Source of the DNA: an uncultured Oceanospirillales bacterium
Lineage (GTDB): Bacteria; Pseudomonadota; Gammaproteobacteria; Pseudomonadales; Litorivicinaceae
NCBI GenBank assembly: GCA_913061245.1
Contig: CAJXTO010000042.1
Span: 1 to 11,000 of the forward strand
DNA length: 11,000 nt
Reading direction: 5' to 3'
Shown: positions 6,814 through 11,000 of the stretch, one piece after another
How the letters are laid out: the number at the start of each line of letters is the position of its first letter
How positions within the stretch are numbered: position 1 is the stretch's first letter
Translations under genes and position numbers: made by a program
Notes under the pieces: model-generated
Databases searched by the model: none
Seen by the model: only the letters and a program-made list of their open reading frames with translations
What the model was told of the DNA's origin: nothing

Positions 6814-6890
6814 TGGTCGGGACGGCAGGATTTGAACCTGCGACCCCTTGCACCCCATGCAAGTGCGCTACCAGGCTGCGCCACGCCCCG
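6814..6890 (-). tRNA. tRNA-Pro, anticodon GGG
   Basis: A 77-nt tRNA whose 5' end is at 6890 and whose encoded CCA ends at 6814. The acceptor stem CGGGGCG pairs with CGTCCCG with one G-U, and the discriminator base is A. The anticodon stem CTTGC/GCAAG encloses the loop ATGGGGT, so the anticodon is GGG and it reads CCC/CCU. The T arm is GCAGG-TTCAAAT-CCTGC, and the D arm GCGC...GCGC is intact. The anticodon loop matches that of E. coli tRNA-Pro(GGG). It lies 23 nt after the merR-type gene and 14 nt before the methyltransferase gene. Confidence 0.98.
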
Positions 6891-6900
6891 AGAGCGGCAG

Positions 6901-6928
6901 AGTATACAGCGTCTTAATCAGACAGCAA
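6901..6928 (-). promoter_or_regulatory. Candidate promoter for tRNA-Pro inside the end of the merR-type gene
   Basis: On the minus strand TATACT (6906-6901; 5 of 6 to the -10 consensus) follows TTGCTG (6928-6923; TTG conserved) after 16 bp. The predicted start is about 6894, just 4 nt before the mature tRNA. The GC-rich segment after the -10 (CTGCCGCTCT) resembles the discriminators of stringently controlled stable-RNA promoters. It could drive the tRNA and the methyltransferase gene independently of the pheS operon. Confidence 0.45.
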
Positions 6929-7285
6929 CCGACGAACTTGCTCAAGCTCCCGGATCACTTCACGAAGCGCCATACCTTTTGAATCATCTTGAGTTGCCTC
7001 AACACGCGCTTCATCTTCTTCTTGAATCCGCAGTTTGGCTCCAGACAACGTAAATCCTTGCTGATGCACAAGCGCTCTGATTCGACGAATCATGATGAGA
7101 TCTTGATAACGGTAATAGCGGCGGTTACCGCGACGCTTATCGGGCTGGAGCTGTTCGAACTCTTGTTCCCAATATCTGAGTACGTGAGGTTTTACACCAC
7201 ATAAACGGCTGGCCTCTCCGATCGTGAAATACACCCGATCAGGGATCTGGGGGAGATCATCGTCGAAGAGATCCACGGTGCTCAC
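6914..7285 (-). CDS. MerR-family transcriptional regulator downstream of ihfA
   Basis: A 123-residue DNA-binding protein. The MerR winged helix-turn-helix begins YFTIGEASRLCGVKPHVLRYWE (about residues 19-40), and the wing region RRGNRRYYRYQD follows at about 51-62. A helical C-terminal region (about 75-122) probably forms the dimer coiled coil. The C-terminus has no cysteine pair, so a heavy-metal or redox sensor is unlikely and no effector domain is visible. The GTG start at 7285 overlaps the ihfA stop in GTGA, so translation is coupled to ihfA. This gene is commonly found after ihfA in Pseudomonas-like gammaproteobacteria, where it remains poorly characterised. Its targets are unknown. Confidence 0.9.
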   Translation of the reverse strand: MSTVDLFDDDLPQIPDRVYFTIGEASRLCGVKPHVLRYWEQEFEQLQPDKRRGNRRYYRYQDLIMIRRIRALVHQQGFTLSGAKLRIQEEDEARVEATQDDSKGMALREVIRELEQVRRLLSD

Positions 7286-7587
7286 TCGTCATCCAGTGGA
7301 TGATACAACTCGACTTGAGAGCGAAGTTTCTGGCCAGCGCGGAATGTCACCACACGACGTGCACTGACAGGGACTTCCTCACCGGTCTTGGGATTACGGC
7401 CAGGACGCTCGTTTTTATCTCTCAACTCGAAATTACCGAATCCAGACAAGCGAACGGGATCACCCGCGATCAAAGAATCGCTTAATTCATCAAAAAGAAT
7501 CTCGACCATTTCTTTGGCTTCGCGCTTATTCAATCCCACAACATCGTTGAGATGTTCAGACAAATCTGCTTTTGTGAGTGCAGCCAC
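7282..7587 (-). CDS. ihfA: Integration host factor subunit alpha
   Basis: A 101-residue DNA-bending protein of the HU/IHF family. It pairs with IHF-beta, binds specific sites in the minor groove and bends DNA sharply, affecting transcription, replication and recombination. The sequence aligns with IhfA throughout: MAALTKADLSEHL at the start, RLSGFGNFELRDK at 46-58, and the arm RPGRNPKTGEE at 61-71 with the intercalating proline P66. The start is a GTG at 7587 with GAGG at 7600-7597, 9 nt upstream and overlapping the end of pheT. Only 5 nt separate it from pheT, and it overlaps the MerR gene by 4 nt. The pheS-pheT-ihfA order is classic in gammaproteobacteria. Confidence 0.97.
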   Translation of the reverse strand: MAALTKADLSEHLNDVVGLNKREAKEMVEILFDELSDSLIAGDPVRLSGFGNFELRDKNERPGRNPKTGEEVPVSARRVVTFRAGQKLRSQVELYHPLDDE

Positions 7588-7592
7588 TGTGC

Positions 7593-9962
7593 TTATCCTC
7601 GTAACTCTGCACCAGTTCGTTCACGAAGAACCTGAACAACCTGGTCTACTAATCCTTGAATCGCCGCGTCTTCCAGAGTCTTCTCTGGATCTTGCAAACT
7701 CAGTGAGAGTGCAAGACTCTGACGCCCGTCAGGAACTCCCGTTCCGCGATACACATCAAACAACTCAACCGATTGGATCCGCGTGTCCGAAAGACTATCC
7801 ACTGCATCAACAATCTGCTGCCACGCGACGCTGTCATCCACAATGACGGCCAAATCACGAAGCACTCTAGGGTAACGCGAAATTGCTTTAAAAGCAGTAA
7901 CTTGTCCACACAAAAGCGGAGTCAGTGCTAAATCCGCCAAGAACAATGGCTTTGGCAAATCAAGCTCGCGCGCCAATTTTGGATGCAGTCGGCCGACAAC
8001 ACCGAGTAATTCGCCATTCAAACTGACGCTCGCTGTCTGCCCTGGGGCCAGTGCCGGATGTTCTGTTGGCGCCCAAGTGAAGTCACCACCACCGTTGATC
8101 ATGCCGAGACCATCAACAACGCCTTTCAGATCGAAAAAGTCGACGGCACGGTCACCACTGAAGTGCAAGGGATCGCTTTGCCCATAGATCGCGATACCAA
8201 CGCGTTCGGATTGATCCAGTTCATTATCTTGAGATACAAAACACTGTCCTGTTTCAAACAACCGGACACGTGGTGCTTGACGGTTGACGTTGTGGCGAAC
8301 GGCCTCAACCAAACCTGGAATCAATGACCGACGCATTTCTGCAAGATTCGACGCAATAGGATTGGCGAGACGAACTCCCTCGACGCCATCACCCAGAATC
8401 GCCTGTGTTGCAGGGTCAACAAATGAATAGGTGATCGCTTCTTGAATATCTTGATCAACCAAATAATGCTTCAAACGCATTAATGGTGTGTCTGCCTCCG
8501 GTACCGAAGCCATCGTCAGCGCTTGCGCAGGTAATGATGTCGGTAGGTTGTTGTAACCATAGATGCGTGCGATTTCCTCAATCAGGTCTTGCTCAATCGA
8601 GACATCAAATCGCCAACTCGGAGCAACACAACGGAATCCACTCTCGACAACCTCAACAGCAAATCCAAGTGCTTCAAGCATCTGCTGAATAGTCTCTGGT
8701 GGAAGATTGATTTTGAGTTGTTGTTCAACCCGCGCGTTTGACAGCTCAATAACCTGCGTCGTCGGAAGCGCTTGTTCGTTATCGGTGATCATCACAGGAC
8801 CAGGCGTACCACCACAGATTTCAATCATGAGTGCAGTTGCACGCTGACAGGCATGCTCAGCCAATTGCCAGTCAACACCGCGCTCGAAGCGCGCAGAGGC
8901 GTCTGTATGCAAACCATAGCGGCGAGCTTTACCGGCAATCGTAATGGGATTAAAGAAAGCGCTCTCAAGAAACACTGACGTTGTCTTCTCGGAGATCCCT
9001 GAATGCTCACCGCCCATAATTCCGGCAAGCGCCAATGGTTTTTCTTGGTCAGCGATGACTAACACGTCATGACTTAGAGTCAGAGTTTTCCCGTCCAAAA
9101 GGACAAGTTGCTCTCCATCGTTAGCCATCCGGACATCGACAGCCCCAACCAATTGATCGCGGTCGAACGCATGCATCGGCTGCCCGAGTTCGAGCATCAC
9201 ATAGTTGGTGATATCGACAATTGCATCAATCGAGCGAATCCCACTTCGACGTAAACGCTCAACCATCCAGACGGGAGTCGGACGACTGACGTCAACATTC
9301 TCGATGACGCGACCGACGTAGCACGGACAACCCTCAGGCGCAGACAAATAGACATCATGTGTCTCATCAGACTCAGGGTCCACGGGCTCACATGCAACAA
9401 ACTCAACCGGAGTTTGGCTTATAACACCCAGCTCGCGGGCCAAGCCTGTAATCGATAAACAATCACCGCGGTTTGGTGTGAGATCAACTTCAACGACTTC
9501 ATCAGGAAGTGATAGTAATTCAGCAAAGTCAGTACCCGTCACGAAGAAATCGGGTAGTTCCATTAAGCCATCACGCTCGTCTGAGAGGCCTAACTCATCA
9601 GCACCACACAGCATACCGTTTGACTCAACACCACGCAGTTTGGCCTGTTTAATTTTGAAATCATCGCCAATGACAGCGCCAACGCGTGCAAAAGGAACTT
9701 TCAAACCCGCACGGACATTAGATGCACCACAAACGACCTGATAGGTGGACTCACCATCGGTCACTTCGCACACATTCAACTTATCCGCATCAGGATGCTG
9801 AGACACGGCGAGAACTTCACCAACAACGACATTTGTAAATGATTTCGCTGCAGGCTCAACGCCATCAACTTCGAGTCCAGCCATTGTGAGTCGGCTAACA
9901 ATTTCATCGACCGATAAATCAGTCGGGCATAGGCTCTTAAGCCAAGAAATACTTGCTTTCAT
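7593..9962 (-). CDS. pheT: Phenylalanine-tRNA ligase beta subunit
   Basis: The 789-residue beta chain of the alpha2-beta2 phenylalanyl-tRNA synthetase, close to the usual bacterial length of about 795. Domains in order: the EMAP-like tRNA-binding domain (about 40-150, with FTNVVVGEVL and HPDADKLNVCEV); the B3/B4 editing domain (about 210-380), which clears mischarged Tyr-tRNA-Phe; the B5 domain (about 405-475, with acidic residues D453, D459, E462 and E463 near IARIYGYNNLP); the catalytic-like core (about 480-690); and the C-terminal ferredoxin-fold anticodon-binding domain (about 695-788, from SRYPRVLRDLAVIV). The ATG at 9962 follows the pheS stop after 2 nt, so the subunits are coupled for balanced synthesis. 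No frameshift or missing domain is seen. Confidence 0.98.
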   Translation of the reverse strand: MKASISWLKSLCPTDLSVDEIVSRLTMAGLEVDGVEPAAKSFTNVVVGEVLAVSQHPDADKLNVCEVTDGESTYQVVCGASNVRAGLKVPFARVGAVIGDDFKIKQAKLRGVESNGMLCGADELGLSDERDGLMELPDFFVTGTDFAELLSLPDEVVEVDLTPNRGDCLSITGLARELGVISQTPVEFVACEPVDPESDETHDVYLSAPEGCPCYVGRVIENVDVSRPTPVWMVERLRRSGIRSIDAIVDITNYVMLELGQPMHAFDRDQLVGAVDVRMANDGEQLVLLDGKTLTLSHDVLVIADQEKPLALAGIMGGEHSGISEKTTSVFLESAFFNPITIAGKARRYGLHTDASARFERGVDWQLAEHACQRATALMIEICGGTPGPVMITDNEQALPTTQVIELSNARVEQQLKINLPPETIQQMLEALGFAVEVVESGFRCVAPSWRFDVSIEQDLIEEIARIYGYNNLPTSLPAQALTMASVPEADTPLMRLKHYLVDQDIQEAITYSFVDPATQAILGDGVEGVRLANPIASNLAEMRRSLIPGLVEAVRHNVNRQAPRVRLFETGQCFVSQDNELDQSERVGIAIYGQSDPLHFSGDRAVDFFDLKGVVDGLGMINGGGDFTWAPTEHPALAPGQTASVSLNGELLGVVGRLHPKLARELDLPKPLFLADLALTPLLCGQVTAFKAISRYPRVLRDLAVIVDDSVAWQQIVDAVDSLSDTRIQSVELFDVYRGTGVPDGRQSLALSLSLQDPEKTLEDAAIQGLVDQVVQVLRERTGAELRG

Positions 9963-9964
9963 GT

Positions 9965-10984
9965 CTATCCGTGAAACTGGTTGAGGAACTGCAGATCGTT
10001 TTCATAGAACAGGCGAAGATCACCAATTCCATACCGAAGCATCGCGAGACGCTCAATACCCATACCGAATGCAAAACCTGTATAGACAGAGGTATCGACC
10101 CCTGTCTGCTCAAAAACTTTTGGATGAACCATGCCGCATCCCATGACTTCAAGCCATCCAGTATGCGAGCACACCCGACACCCTGAACCTTCACACATCA
10201 CGCATTGCACATCGACTTCAGCTGATGGCTCAGTGAATGGAAAATAGCTCGGCCTGAATCGAACATCGAGATCTGCTTCAAAAAAGCGGTTCAGGAACGT
10301 AATGATTGTTCCTTTGAGATCAGCAAAACTGATATCTCTATCAACAACCAAGCCCTCAATCTGATGAAACATCGGCGTATGTGTTAAGTCGCTGTCACAC
10401 CGATACACACGACCTGGCGCTACAATGCGGATCGGCGGCTCTTCATTCACCATGGTCCGGATCTGTACAGGCGAGGTGTGTGTTCTTAAGACTCGGCCAT
10501 CGTCAAAATAGAAAGTATCGTGCATCGCTCGCGCCGGGTGATGCGATGGGATATTCAAGGCTTCAAAGTTATGCCAGTCATCTTCAATCTCTGGACCGGT
10601 CGCCACAGTGTAACCAAGACTCGCAAACAGTCGATTTAATCGATCAAGGGTGCGAGTTACAGGATGCAATCCGCCGATTTCCTGTGGACGGCCAGGCATG
10701 GTCACATCCACTGCATCACGCATCAAACTCTGCGTCTCAGCCTCACCTTCAAGTGTCGTTTTCTTCGCTTCAAGTGCGTCAGTTACACGGTCACGAACCG
10801 CGTTAATCTTAGCGCCAGCTTCTGGTCGTTCTTCAGCTGACAGTTGACCAAGTGTCTTCATTTGCGCACTGATCAATCCCTTCTTACCGAGGAATTTCAC
10901 GCGAACATCATCAAGGTGCGCAAGCGAATCTGCCGATTCGATTAGCGCCAAGGCCTCGTCTTGAATACTCTGTAAATTGTCCAT
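9965..10984 (-). CDS. pheS: Phenylalanine-tRNA ligase alpha subunit
   Basis: The 339-residue catalytic alpha chain charges tRNA-Phe with phenylalanine. The N-terminal coiled coil (about 1-85) holds the conserved FLGKKG at 31-36. The class II core starts near 105 (GLHPVT). Motif 2 includes RIVAPGRVYRCD (186-197) and TPMFHQIEG (203-211), and motif 3 is GFAFGMGIERLAMLRYG (303-319). Four cysteines, C261, C264, C269 and C272, form a CxxCxxxxCxxC knuckle that may bind zinc. E. coli PheS (327 residues) lacks it, but such a knuckle is familiar in other bacteria. The ATG at 10984 gives the family-typical N-terminus. Upstream, only GGA within TTGGACTCCAA serves as a ribosome binding site. The operon promoter and any phe attenuator must lie beyond the right edge. 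Confidence 0.98.
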   Translation of the reverse strand: MDNLQSIQDEALALIESADSLAHLDDVRVKFLGKKGLISAQMKTLGQLSAEERPEAGAKINAVRDRVTDALEAKKTTLEGEAETQSLMRDAVDVTMPGRPQEIGGLHPVTRTLDRLNRLFASLGYTVATGPEIEDDWHNFEALNIPSHHPARAMHDTFYFDDGRVLRTHTSPVQIRTMVNEEPPIRIVAPGRVYRCDSDLTHTPMFHQIEGLVVDRDISFADLKGTIITFLNRFFEADLDVRFRPSYFPFTEPSAEVDVQCVMCEGSGCRVCSHTGWLEVMGCGMVHPKVFEQTGVDTSVYTGFAFGMGIERLAMLRYGIGDLRLFYENDLQFLNQFHG

Positions 10985-10995
10985 TTGGAGTCCAA
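10985..10995 (-). promoter_or_regulatory. pheS ribosome binding region within an 11-bp palindrome
   Basis: TTGGA-C-TCCAA on the minus strand directly abuts the pheS start codon and contains the only Shine-Dalgarno-like GGA. With a one-base centre it cannot form a tight RNA hairpin, so a DNA or dimeric-RNA role, or chance, is equally possible. Confidence 0.3.
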
Positions 10996-11000
10996 CAGCA

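Noticed and set aside
6800..6862. N-terminal extension of the methyltransferase frame to an ATG at 6862
   Set aside because: Those 21 codons are the tRNA-Pro gene read as protein; the start at 6799 gives a normal family N-terminus.
7388..7846. 152-codon plus-strand open frame across ihfA and pheT
   Set aside because: It is antisense to two essential conserved genes and its composition is low in domain-like pattern; it is a shadow frame.
10381..10806. 141-codon plus-strand open frame opposite pheS
   Set aside because: It is antisense to the conserved catalytic core, and its His/Ser/Gln-rich translation matches no family; it is a shadow frame.
9965..10984. Four-cysteine knuckle in PheS as a novelty
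   Set aside because: Such cysteines at this position occur in many bacterial PheS proteins; it is noted in the gene entry only.

Overview
The window looks like a chromosomal segment of a gammaproteobacterium. The strongest clue is the minus-strand order pheS - pheT - ihfA - merR-type gene - tRNA-Pro(GGG), an arrangement familiar from Pseudomonas and related (Oceanospirillales-like) lineages. A tRNA with encoded CCA, a CspA-type protein and polyhydroxyalkanoate (PHA) genes fit this. I cannot name the genus. Coding density is very high, no gap without a gene exceeds 300 bases, and I see no mobile element, CRISPR array or phage gene.

Left edge (1-2205): the first 27 codons of a probable phasin (PHA granule protein) run off the left end on the minus strand. 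Divergent from it is a full-length acetoacetate-CoA ligase. The 164-bp divergent region carries two near-identical 13-bp motifs in opposite orientation (TTGTGCAYTGCAA), one over a candidate phasin promoter spacer and one at its predicted start site. They look like operators for the PHA-sensing repressor PhaR. Acetoacetate is the oxidised product of PHB breakdown, so the ligase would return PHB carbon to the acetoacetyl-CoA pool.

Plus-strand block (2162-5920): a periplasmic, membrane-anchored von Willebrand A (VWA) protein starts 44 nt inside the ligase gene. It is followed by a two-helix small membrane protein, a calcineurin-like metallophosphatase and an MBL-fold hydrolase of the UlaG/NAPE-PLD-like group. 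The last probably starts at the GTG at 4859 rather than at the upstream TTG. The joint role of these genes is not evident; the first two are closely coupled.

Right block (minus strand, 10984 down to 5947): pheS, pheT, ihfA and a MerR-like regulator form a tightly packed operon with gaps of 2 nt, 5 nt and a 4-nt GTGA overlap. tRNA-Pro(GGG) follows after 23 nt, with a candidate promoter of its own, and 14 nt later an isoprenylcysteine-methyltransferase-like membrane protein begins. A cold-shock protein gene with its own leader ends the block and converges on the MBL gene across a hairpin at 5910-5927.

Most of the window is ordinary housekeeping. The most interesting items are the putative PhaR operator pair, the signal peptide encoded inside the end of the ligase gene, and the tRNA-mRNA junction.
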